Shown: piece after piece, positions 22,212-31,100 of the stretch
Position numbering within the stretch: position 1 is the first letter of the stretch
How the letters are laid out: each line of letters begins with the position of its first letter
Source: Isoetes taiwanensis
Taxonomy: Eukaryota > Streptophyta > Lycopodiopsida > Isoetales > Isoetaceae
Direction of reading: 5' to 3'
Length of the DNA stretch: 64,000 nt
Assembly (NCBI GenBank): GCA_021234155.1
Contig: JAJEKV010000146.1
Location: 1,302,001 to 1,366,000 of the forward strand
Notes under the pieces: model-generated
Databases searched by the model: none
The model's input: the letters and a program-made list of their open reading frames with translations, nothing else
Told to the model about the DNA's origin: nothing
Program-made: the position numbers and the translations under genes

Positions 22212-22546
22212 AAATCAGCAAGCTGATCAGAGAAGATAGTGAACTTGGCCTTTGGAGGACGATCTGAGCCAAGGTATGCTATTCTAAACTCAATGGAAGA
22301 AGCAAGAGTGTCGTTGGTAGGACCAGACTGCTCACCAATGAAGAATATGTCTGGGAACACAGATTCATCCACAAGAAAAGCCCACAGGTCCACAGGGGCA
22401 CCTTCTAACCAACCACAGCAGATTTGGTCCAGGTTATAGAATATAACAAAATATCTTGAGTGCTCTGTAACTGGGGTGATTGTAGAAGATGGAGTTGAAG
22501 AGCTAGACCCAGAGCAGGCAATGGATAGTGGCAGTGGCAAACCCAT
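22091..22546 (-). CDS. L1 upstream ORF a, repeated domain copy 1
   Basis: The frame starts MGLPLPLSIACSGSSSS at ATG 22546. After a Ser/Thr-rich leader it has a domain (YFVIFYNLDQICCGWLEGAPVD-LWAFLVDESVFPDIFFIG.., about residues 31-110) that aligns with ORF b. The last 40 codons (after about 22205) are the shifted version of the Ser-rich linker of ORF b, so ORF a and ORF b were probably one protein with a duplicated domain. The function is unknown. Confidence 0.5.
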   Translation of the reverse strand: MGLPLPLSIACSGSSSSTPSSTITPVTEHSRYFVIFYNLDQICCGWLEGAPVDLWAFLVDESVFPDIFFIGEQSGPTNDTLASSIEFRIAYLGSDRPPKAKFTIFSDQLADFCSFPLILVLKSLRLPLQHQRKLLPPRQFLIEDQRFHKGL

Positions 22547-23155
22547 CAGGTTCAGTCATTGGAAAAGATGAAAAGGAATCAGAAGATCAGACAGAATAAA
22601 CAGACCAAGATTAAGATAGATGCAATAGTAAGAGATGAAAAGGAAGCTCTGTTATGGCATAGAAACGGGAGGGGGGTTTAAAAAGGTCGCTACTGCCATG
22701 GCTGCAGGGCAAGCAGAGCTCCAAATCCTTCCAAATCTGCCATGCAATGATCAAAAGTCATGGTCAACAGCCCCTTTCCAGTCGCCAAGCAGAGCTTGGC
22801 TTTGCAGACATTCCTTCTGCAGTCCGGATCCAAAGTCCCCCTCTACAAGGGGACCGACAGCCGCCACCAAGGCTTATCCAATAATAGGGAATCGATTGAA
22901 TCGATTGTTTCTTGACAAGCTTCTATGCAGACGTCAGACAGAGCTTGGCTTTGCAAAAACTCCTGCAGACTGGAGCCAATGTCCACCTCTCTAAGGGGAC
23001 CGACAGCAACCACCGTAAGCTAATCCAGAGAGATCGATGGTGGAAACTATTCCTTCCTCGAATAGCTTAGGGCTCGAGAATAGTGAAGAGCGCTAAACAT
23101 CGTCGCCCAAAAAAGCGCCCAAGATATTGGACCATTTCTCGGTTTATGTCATCCC
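22547..23155 (-). promoter_or_regulatory. L1 5' UTR with 149-bp tandem duplication
   Basis: AGAGCTTGGCTTTGCA occurs at 22791 and 22940. A block ending GGGGACCGACAGC follows each, so two monomers of about 149 bp lie in the 5' leader of the L1. Tandem leader monomers act as promoters in some animal L1s; a promoter role here is inferred only from position. Confidence 0.55.
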
Positions 23156-23500
23156 CTCTGATATGTATTGATCCAGAGAGTGTGCTAAATAACCAGCACG
23201 AAGAAGAGGCCTCAACTGCTGTAGCATCTCGTCCAGATAAGGAGGGGGTTCAAGAATTCCCCTCATTGCAAGTCTCCTATAACATTCAGATGGATTAATT
23301 TCCATCAGTGGCTCATGACCACAATCAAATCGCTCCAGAATGAAGTTGATCAACTCCATTGCAAGCTCCTTGGTGGGACTGTGGTGCAACCTCCACTCCA
23401 AGAAATGGTCAAATAGCTCATTAGTTTCAGGCCGCACAGAATGCCTGGGGCATGCTTGCAGGCCTTCTGGAGTAGCCCAGGGAGGATTGGGTCCAATCAT
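23156..23500 (-). pseudogene. Gene X, N-terminal part (split by L1)
   Basis: From ATG 23500 (MIGPNPPWATPEG..) 115 codons run to the L1 target site. Across the 14-bp duplication they join in frame with 10716-10474, giving about 196 residues before insertion. The segment has acidic and Leu-rich stretches (ETNELFDHFLEW, LINFILERFDCG, PYLDEMLQQLRPLLRAG) and looks like folded helical protein, but I recognise no family. The open frame extends upstream through a simple repeat, so the start is uncertain. Confidence 0.5.
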
Positions 23501-23514
23501 TTGCAAAAGCAAGC

Positions 23515-23935
23515 AAGGATCACCGACGGAGCAAGGAACAAGGAGCAGAGCAAAAGGAACAAGGAGCAGAGCAAGGAGAGCAAGAAGCAAGGAAGAAGAC
23601 CAAGTAGCAAGGAGCAGGAAGATCAAGTAGCAAGGAACAAGGATCAAGATCAAGTAGCAAGAAGCAAGGAACAAGGAAGAACAAGGAGCAAGAAGATCAA
23701 GGAACAAGGAAGATCATGGAGCAAGAAAGCAAGGAACAAGATCAAGTAGCAAGATCAAGAGCAAGGAACAAGACCAAATAGCATGAAGTAGGACAAAGAT
23801 GAAGGAGCAAGAAGCAAGGATCAAGATCAATTAGCAAAGAACACGGAACACAAGGTGAGAAGTGAAAGCAAGGTGAGAATACGAGAAGTGAAAGCAAGGT
23901 GAAAACATGGAACAAAGGTGAGAAGTGAAAGCAAG
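23515..23935. repeat. AAGGAGCAAGAAGCAAGGAACAAG simple repeat
   Basis: Purine-rich short repeats (AAGGAACAAG, AAGAAGCAAGG) cover about 420 bp. Open frames on both strands here are repeat artefacts, including the Leu-rich extension of gene X. Confidence 0.85.
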
Positions 23936-24059
23936 GTGAAAGAATTTATAGCTACGAATCCAATAATGTTGAAGTATAATACTAATACTGTTGAAGTATA
24001 ATACCAAGAAAGTTGAAGAATAATACTAATAATGCTGAAGTATTATACCCCTTGGTGGT

Positions 24060-24240
24060 GGCGAAATAGGCCCTTCAATAATTTGTAACTGAGTCGATTT
24101 CGCACCGTGGCTACGGTGCGAAAGATGGGCCTGTAACTAAACTGGATCCACGTATTTCGCACTGTACCCACGGTGCGAAATAGGCCCTTCAATAATTTGT
24201 AACTGAGGCGATTTCGCATCGTGGCCACGATGCCGAATAT
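24060..24240. repeat. 57-bp palindromic satellite array 2a
   Basis: About three units with the same two spacer types as array 1 (9780-10325) and the same TTTCGCACCGT/ACGGTGCGAAA palindrome. Confidence 0.9.
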
Positions 24241-24554
24241 GACCACAAATAGAACAATCACATGAGAAAATACAAGGAAAATGGTAGAAGAAATCATTCA
24301 ATTACACTAAAAGTGTAAGATTGCCAAGATAATACATGATAATATAAGGATGTTACTTAATTACACGGAAATCACTTGCTTATATACTTGATTTCTATGA
24401 AAATCTTTATACCAGTTTATACACATATTCCAATGGAGTTTATACACATATCCCATGCCTTATCTGACCCGCGATTTGCCATTCTCGTGGAGCAGCGCCT
24501 TGATTTATGACACTTAGAATGTGAGCGCCTTTGTAGCGGCTTGATTTGCAAGAG
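24241..24554. other. Spacer between palindrome arrays
   Basis: AT-rich, no gene seen. Confidence 0.5.
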
Positions 24555-24985
24555 AGACTAACAACGTGGCAACGATGCGAAAATAACACTTCCTTAATTT
24601 ATGCTATGCACAAATTCGCACCATGGCTACGGTGCGAAAACAAGACTTCGATAATTCATTCTATTTACAATTTCGCACCGTGGCTACGGTGCGAAAATAC
24701 CCCTTCCATTTTTTATACTATGCACATTTTCGCACCGTGGCTACGGTGCGAAAACAACCCTTCAATATCTTATTGTATGTACAATTTCGCACCGTGGCTA
24801 CGGTGCAAAAATACCCCTTTCATTTTTTATGCTATGCACATTTTCGCACCGTGGCTACGGTGCGAAGATGGCCCTTCCATATTTTATGAGAGCCACAATT
24901 TCGCACCGTAAGTACGATGTGAAAACACATCCACAATCAGAGTTGTACATAATTTCGCAACATGGCTACTTTAAGTCTTATATTC
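24555..24985. repeat. 57-bp palindromic satellite array 2b, diverged spacers
   Basis: Palindromes at 24671, 24728, 24785 and 24842 are again exactly 57 bp apart. The spacers differ from arrays 1 and 2a and alternate between ..CCCTTCCATTTTTTATACTATGCACA.. and ..AATATCTTATTGTATGTACA.. types. The first and last units are degenerate. Confidence 0.9.
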
Positions 24986-25051
24986 CAATGAAAGCAAATG
25001 TTTGCAATTAATATACAATAGATCTCGAATTAACAATCACTTATATTTATA

Positions 25052-25489
25052 TTAGATAGATTCATATACAGATATGACTTTGGGTGGCATGCATGACCCC
25101 AATTTATAGCATTCTTCTCTGCGCTTTCCCACCTTCTGGCCATCTATCATGAAATGGAAGAAATTTAAGTCTGTCTCAAACTCTAATTGCCGCCGAACAT
25201 CGAATAGATACCACTCGCTCTCCGCTCTCAGACTTTTGAACAACTGATTATCCTTATGAATGTTCAAGTCTATGACAACGGAATGAGTGCCATCATTGTC
25301 ATCTTGTTCGACAGGAATCCAGACGTACTTTCTTTCTTCACGGACATTTCGCCATCTCTTATACTTAAAAGTGACATACAGAGTTTGCTTCCAAATGCAA
25401 TATCTCGAACGAACGCGTCTCGACTTATCCCGTGATTCAAGATTCGGCTCCATCGTGAAGTCGAGCACTCCAACCTTCAAGAAATACAC
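25052..25489 (-). CDS. Segment Y, unknown protein, 3' exon
   Basis: This 145-codon frame ends at TAA 25052-25054 and has convincing protein character: Arg/Lys-rich start (MEPNLESRDKSRRVRSRYC), then WKQTLYVTFKYKRW, HSVVIDLNIHKDNQLF, EWYLFDVRRQLEF and FFHFMIDGQKVG. I do not recognise the family. Upstream minus-strand frames (25663-25977; 25956-26260) also look coding and are separated by a plausible acceptor (CTATTCTCTCAG near 25921), so this may be the last exon of a spliced gene. It lies next to palindrome array 2b inside the large element. Confidence 0.45.
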   Translation of the reverse strand: MYFLKVGVLDFTMEPNLESRDKSRRVRSRYCIWKQTLYVTFKYKRWRNVREERKYVWIPVEQDDNDGTHSVVIDLNIHKDNQLFKSLRAESEWYLFDVRRQLEFETDLNFFHFMIDGQKVGKRREECYKLGSCMPPKVISVYESI

Positions 25490-25662
25490 TATCTAAAAAC
25501 TATCCACCGAATTGTTGAACTATAAACATCTTCAAGGTCTTCTTTACATTGCTCCGGCTCTTTGAATATGGCAATGAACGAGATCAATTCCTAAATTTAT
25601 CTTCACATGCCCTTGAGACTCCTCCCTTCTCCTTCAATGCCGTGAACATTTCTCGTGACAAC

Positions 25663-26260
25663 TTACTCCGTGCTAATAAGATAGAAGTGGCATCCGAGGC
25701 CTGCAAGTATAAATCGGACAATTTGGGCAATGGAAGCTTCGGTTAGCTTGGATCTTCGTGGAGAGTATTCATACCTCCGTAACCATATACCCCTTTTCTC
25801 GAATCTGACCGGTGTGCTACCTTCGAACAACAAGCAGCCCATATCTTGGTGAAAGCAATGGAATACACTACTTATCGAGTGTGAAGAGACAGTGTTCTCC
25901 ACATCAGATATATACAAACCTGAGAGAATAGGAATGAACTGGATAAGTAACTGAACTAATTTGAATATGGATTGCATAGAAGTACATACTCACAATTTGC
26001 TTCTAACCGTGGGAAAGTTCGTCGCTTGCTTATTTTTTCTTTTGCCATATCTGTTGGAGTGTATACATGCCTTACTTGTACAAATATCTCTTTGCCTGAT
26101 CGAAATCCGACCACCAAAGCCTTCCAATGTGCAGAAACATCATTTCTCCTGCATCTTTTGACTCGCCATTCACCTCGCATTGCAGGTTAGAGTGTAACAA
26201 AGCTCCCGGTCGACACCACGAAGCTTTCAAACTCATTTCCGACTGTGATAGAGCTCTCAT
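25663..26260 (-). CDS. Segment Y, possible upstream exons
   Basis: The minus-strand frames HWKALVVGFRSGKEIFVQ (near 26070-26130) with a donor-like GTAAGG, and LYISDVENTVSSHSISSVFHCFHQDMGCLLFEGSTPVRFEKRG.. (25663-25920) after a CTCTCAG acceptor, look protein-like. The phases of the obvious donor and acceptor do not match, so the model is incomplete or the gene is damaged. Confidence 0.3.
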
Positions 26261-26280
26261 TTCCGACTGTGATAGAGCTT
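26227..26280. repeat. 25-bp direct duplication
   Basis: TCATTTCCGACTGTGATAGA occurs twice in tandem. Confidence 0.8.
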
Positions 26281-26640
26281 ATAGCCATCTAGTCACAGAA
26301 TTCAAATCAGAATGTGGAGCGGAATCGAAATACTAGGAAAGGCTACGCGATTTTACCTTGATCGAAGTTTTTCTGTGGTCGAAACTCCCTTTGGCGCAGG
26401 TCGAAGCAGTTCCCGAGTAAACCGAAGCTCCCTTGGCGCGGGCAATCGATCTTCGTGCAAACTCTGTTGAGGAAAATACCTGAGCGGGAATTGAGGGCGG
26501 GAGCTAACGGTCATAATTGCCACGTGTGTAATCTGACACCCGAATGGATATTACCGAAGCTACGTGCAGTTGACACCTAGAAAGGCGAAACCAAGGCTCG
26601 GTAAAAAAGTTCTGTACAAGCTCGGCTCCCCATTAAGGGA

Positions 26641-26668
26641 TTTATTTGACCTCAAAACAACTCTAATG
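26641..26668 (-). repeat. Right inverted terminus of the large element
   Basis: Inverse of 6633-6660; TTATTTGACCTC is the shared core. A T run (about 26672-26691) follows. Confidence 0.6.
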
Positions 26669-26779
26669 TAGATTTTTTTTTTTTTTTTTTTGGGGGTAAT
26701 GATCGGGTTTAAAATCTCGCTAATGACATAAAAACTTTCCAAAGCCTCTCCCTAAGTTTGGTTGAAAATACCAAGGCCT

Positions 26780-27530
26780 GAGCATTCAACATGAGCCGTA
26801 GGATCTTGGACCAAGAATCATGATCAATCTGGATCGTAAATTCATGTAGGATATATCTAAAGCAACGTAGATCTCGGATCAATGGTCATGATCAAGAACA
26901 ACCTGGACCGTATGATTGTCTATATATAAACTCCTAAGCCATCTGATCCGTGGGATATATCCCAGAGCAATGTGGGTCGTAGGATCTCGGATCGACGGTC
27001 AGGATAAAGAACAACCTGGACCGTAGGATCGTCTATATATAAACTCCCAAGCCATCTAATGCATGGGATATATCCCAGAGCAATGTGGGTCGTAGGATCT
27101 CGGATTGACGGTCAAGATCAAGAACAACCTAGACCGTAGGATCGTTTATATATAATCTGCCAAGCCATCTGAGCCGTAGGATATATCCCTGAGCAACATG
27201 GGCCGTAGGATCTCGGTAATCCGTAAATTCACGTAGGATATATCTAAGGCAACATGAGCCGTAGGATATCGGATCAACAGTTATGATCAAGAACAACTTG
27301 GATGGTAGGGTTGTCTATATATAAACTCCCAAGCCATCTGAGTCGTGGATATATCCTAGAGCAACGTGGGTCATAGGATCTCGAATCGACGGTCAGGATC
27401 AAGAACAACATGGATCGTAGGATCCTTTATATATAATCTCCCAAGCCATCTGAACCCAGGATATATCCCTAAGCAACATGGGCTGTAGGATCTCGGATCG
27501 ATGGTCCAGATCGCCCCGACCGTCGTAAAT
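26780..27530. repeat. 113-bp satellite, about six units
   Basis: CAATGTGGGTCGTAGGATCT or its variants recur at 26968, 27081, 27194, 27250, 27362 and 27474, mostly 112-113 bp apart with one short unit. Most units hold a TATATATAAACTCC stretch and the phrase ACCGTAGGATC. No gene. Confidence 0.85.
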
Positions 27531-27544
27531 GTACGACAAACATA

Positions 27545-27632
27545 AAGTGTATATGATATGATATGATATAGATATGATATAATGTGTGTGCGTGCGAACA
27601 TGCACACGTGCGCGGGCGCGCATGCGCGTGTC
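27545..27632. repeat. GATAT microsatellite followed by a GTGC/CGCG run
   Basis: (ATGAT)n is followed by alternating TG and CG steps (GTGTGTGCGTGCG.., GCGCGGGCGCGCATGCGCG), a composition that can adopt Z-DNA. Confidence 0.7.
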
Positions 27633-27871
27633 TGATGCTAGGTAATTGTATCCTTGTGCTATGTAACGTTCCTAACCGACATGCCGTTAATCAACTAGAC
27701 AAAAACCATCTAGATGTTTACGAGTAGTCGCTTCTACCCATCTATGCCAGTGTCTTGGGGACGTGACACCAAGATCTACTCGAGCAGTCTCCCATGGGTC
27801 CCTTACATGCTACTTATCAAATATGTCATGGACCTATACCATTTAAGAGAAAGAAATATACATTGATATTA
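27633..27871 (-). other. 3' flank of the VWA gene
   Basis: Presumed 3' UTR and terminator region. No clear AATAAA on the minus strand. Confidence 0.3.
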
Positions 27872-28150
27872 TCATTGCATTGTTTCCCATTGAGATGATC
27901 TTGGAACTGTTCCAGAATCCACAATTCTGTTTTTATACTTGATAATTTGCCACACCACTATGCTAGAAATGATAATGAGCAATGGAGCTCCAATCCCACA
28001 AGCTATAATAATTATCTTTATTTTGTTGGTACTTGATTTTTTGGGTTGTGTCCCTAGTGCAGTACAATACCCACAACATGTAGAACTAGATGTCGTAGAT
28101 GACTGACATAACGGAGTAGGATTGCTACTTGGGCATGCATTGGCTCCAAC
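27872..28150 (-). CDS. VWA gene exon 9 (membrane anchor)
   Basis: The acceptor is TTCTCTTGTAG. It codes a Cys/Ser-rich stalk (VGANACPSSNPTPLC..), a hydrophobic helix (IIIIACGIGAPLLIIISSIVV) and a short basic tail ending at TGA 27872-27874. Confidence 0.8.
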   Translation of the reverse strand, partial: VGANACPSSNPTPLCQSSTTSSSTCCGYCTALGTQPKKSSTNKIKIIIIACGIGAPLLIIISSIVVWQIIKYKNRIVDSGTVPRSSQWETMQ

Positions 28151-31100
28151 CTACAAGAGAATACAAAAATCAATGTCATTTATCCATTATGCCAAAATCG
28201 GTTGACCTTTTTCAAAGATGACTACAGTTATTTAATGTGAATGAAATTGGATTGTATAATAGACATAGACATGTAGAGGCGCAAAATGATTGCAAGTGCA
28301 CATCACCTCAGAATTGAGACAGGCAAATGTGCCCGAGATGAGCGAGAAGAGAGGATTTGCCAACGTTGCCAACTAGAAGTTATTGAAGATGAGTGCTACG
28401 CTTGTGAGTACGACCCGACATTTGGGTCTATCATGACATGGTATGCTAGGTTGGTTATGCCTAACCAACTGCTACATGTGATGTTGCAGCGGCCTTCAGT
28501 GTGGATACTAGCATTATATATCCAAAAGGTATTGGACATGCGAATTTAGTTGTGTCCTCCATCACTACATTAAAATGTTTAAATGCACACTTTCTCAGCA
28601 AGCCTATTATTGCTAAGGTTTTTTTCTCAAATACCTTTCGAGATGGGGGTTTTCTTAATCTTGAAAAGTAATAGGACTAATATGTTCTTTGTTTAGGTCC
28701 CATAGGCATTTTTTTTGTCTCTGTGGACAATAAAATTTAACTCCATAAAATTCCATTCTATTTGCACATCATCTATGATGAACATACATACATTTTCTAG
28801 CAAAAAGGACTACTAAAGTTTTAGGTTTATTTGCCCTTTGGAGCCTGATCCCATTGTAGGACCTTAAACCAATGCTTGAGATCACAAGTACAAGTATGAC
28901 CAGAAATTTAAAACCCATTGTCCTGAAGTCACACGTTTGATCATGACCGAAATTGCTCTTGATACAATCTAACCAATATTGCTTTTGTGTGGTAGGGACA
29001 TAACATATATCACATAACAAACACATGAAGTAGCTCTTAGCATAAGGTATAGCACCGTGTAGTGGATTGGCTTTGTGTAATAGATGCATTGTACTAGAAA
29101 TGCGTATGATGTAAATGACTCAGAAACTTCAAAGAAAAAATATTCTAGCATGCACATCGTCTTTACAATAAAAAATCTTTACATGCTTTCGACGTATTTT
29201 CCACTATGAGTATGTCTCATAACCCTTCCTCAGCTTGCTCTAAAATTTCTTTGTCCATCCTACCTATTTTGATACAATGTCTCTTGCCTAGTCCTTATAG
29301 CATATTTCTTCTTTATAAGTTGAAGCATTATGCTTCCTACGTACGTTTTCGAATGCTAGGCCTTCAGAACTGGTAAAGATAGCATATTACAAAATCCAGA
29401 TTAATGCTGCACTTGCTAAGGGCCCACAGTGGTACCTGTTGGTGCATTTTCCCATGAAAAAACACAGAATGACTGCATCCATTTGCACAATAGCATAATG
29501 CCCTAGAATTGAGACATGCAGATGGGTCGAGGAAGAATGGGGAGTTAAGGTCTGCCAACATTGCCAACTGATTGGGAAGCTTGTCTCCAGGCATCTTCCC
29601 CCTTTCTGTGGTTGCCTTTGTATACTCATGGACAACTACACCCAGTTGTAGAATTTATGCATGCGCATTCCCAAGCGAGGTGGAGGAGAGCAGGTATTAT
29701 TTCTATGAACAGTGGTATTTTGGTATTGACATTGCTCCTTGGCAATGGTTTCAGGAGACATATGGGTTGTTGGATAAAGATATTAGTATATGGGATTATG
29801 TAGCAAGTGCTCTTCCTCTAATTAAGAAGGTGGGTAACAAGAGATGCTGGAACTTTGTTCAAGGTATTAAAGAAGGCAAGAAGCTAGTAAGTTCATGCTA
29901 CAGATTGCTTACCTCCTCAAATACTTTATCACCTTCTCGAAAATGGCACTTACAGACTTTGCCTTCTTAATGGCAATCCATCTGGAACCTTGTTTGGTCT
30001 AAATATAATCCTCCAAAGGTAAATGTTCTACTTTGGCAGGTGATTCATCGCTCTTTGAGAGTTAATAAGATGGTTCATCGCTTTAAGCTGGGAGTAAGCC
30101 CACTTTGCCCAATGTGTGAGCGGTGCATTGAAACATTGGAGCACTGTTTATATTTGTGTGCAGAGCTGAGTAGTCTTAAGTCCTGGCTGCATTCTCTTTT
30201 TGGAGTACCTTTGGATAGTCAGCACTTTCTTTTGGGTATTTATCTAAATTAGTGGACTGCTTCTAAAAGGATTGCATTTCACATGGCAAAGTCTTGGCTA
30301 ATATGGAGTGTATGGAAGCGAAGGCGAAGAAAGGTCTTTTATGATAAGCGTATTTCTTCTCAGGTGGTGCTTCAAGAAATTCGTAAGAAGTATAATTGCT
30401 TTCAGATCTCCAATTGGCCTGATCGTATTAAAATTCCAATATGGAGTGATCATCTAAAAGTGATTGATGCTTCAGGGACATTTCTTACTCCTGGAAGTAC
30501 TTTGTAATATTTTGAGTGTATAATATGAAGTAAAACACGTTCTTCAAAAAAAAAAAAAAAAAAAAACATTGCCAACTGAGCAATTGAAGATGTTATTACA
30601 TATTCTAAACGAGGTGCACCCTGGACTATTACAGTCGTCGAATTCGTCGATCCTACGACCCAAATTGTATGTTGGGGCCTGTGGGCACCTCTTGTTTCGC
30701 TCATAGTCATTTATGATTGGAGGCACCTATGATTTTAAAATATGAAATACGATTTCGCCTAAGGTTTTGAGGGAATATCAAACCTCTATACCAGTGTTGG
30801 GCAAAGTCCGATGGCCCTATAGGAAAATTTCCTGCTCATGTTAGTCTCAATAGGAAATGGAAAAATTCAGCCGGAAACTTCCTGCTGTTGCTATTTAGAA
30901 CAGGAACTGCATTGAAACTGCAAATATCGTTCAATTTTCTCTCCCTAAAGTCTGAGAAATATAGATCGATGTAATACACAGATGGATTAGAACCCAAATC
31001 AAAAGCGTATTTTTGTGCAGATAGATCGTCCGGTCCCTCAAATCCGGTCTCTAAAACTGCTACCGGAGCATCATTTTGGCTCTCTTTCCATGAAATTAGT

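Larger units (their letters stand above)
10731..23155 (-). mobile_element. Full-length plant L1-type LINE, 14-bp TSD, with nested LINE
   Basis: The 14-bp sequence CTCTGATATGTATT occurs at 10717-10730 and 23156-23169, flanking the element. The minus-strand 3' end is a short poly-A (T run to 10737), and ORF1 (DUF4283-like) and ORF2 (endonuclease, RT, zf-RVT) are in the L1 order. It measures 12.4 kb, or about 8.4 kb without the nested plus-strand LINE at 14227-18260. That is long for a plant L1. Extra ORFs lie upstream of ORF1 and a 1.4-kb spacer separates ORF1 from ORF2. Confidence 0.9.
6633..26668. mobile_element. Candidate large DNA transposon with 28-bp inverted ends
   Basis: The left end begins CATTAGAGTT and continues TTTTTGAGGTCAAATAA (6633-6660). 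The right end carries the inverse at 26641-26668, with about one mismatch over 28 bp. Between them lie a DDE-transposase-like pseudogene (+), arrays with a 57-bp period near both ends, gene X (-) and segment Y (-). Subtracting the 12.4-kb L1 that landed in gene X leaves about 7.6 kb of element. No target-site duplication was found, so the boundaries and the single-element reading are inferred. The family is not recognised; the ends do not match a CACTA start exactly. Confidence 0.5.

Noticed and set aside
23441-23749. Lys/Ser/Glu-rich plus-strand frames and a Leu-rich minus-strand frame
   Set aside because: These are translations of the AAGGAGCAAG simple repeat.
24555-24985. CRISPR-like array (constant palindromic repeat, constant spacer length)
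   Set aside because: The DNA is eukaryotic, the spacers are near-copies of two types rather than unique, and no cas-like genes are near. It is a satellite.
27399-27623. Small minus-strand frames with Arg/His/Ile repeats
   Set aside because: They arise from the 113-bp satellite and the GATAT/TGCG microsatellite.
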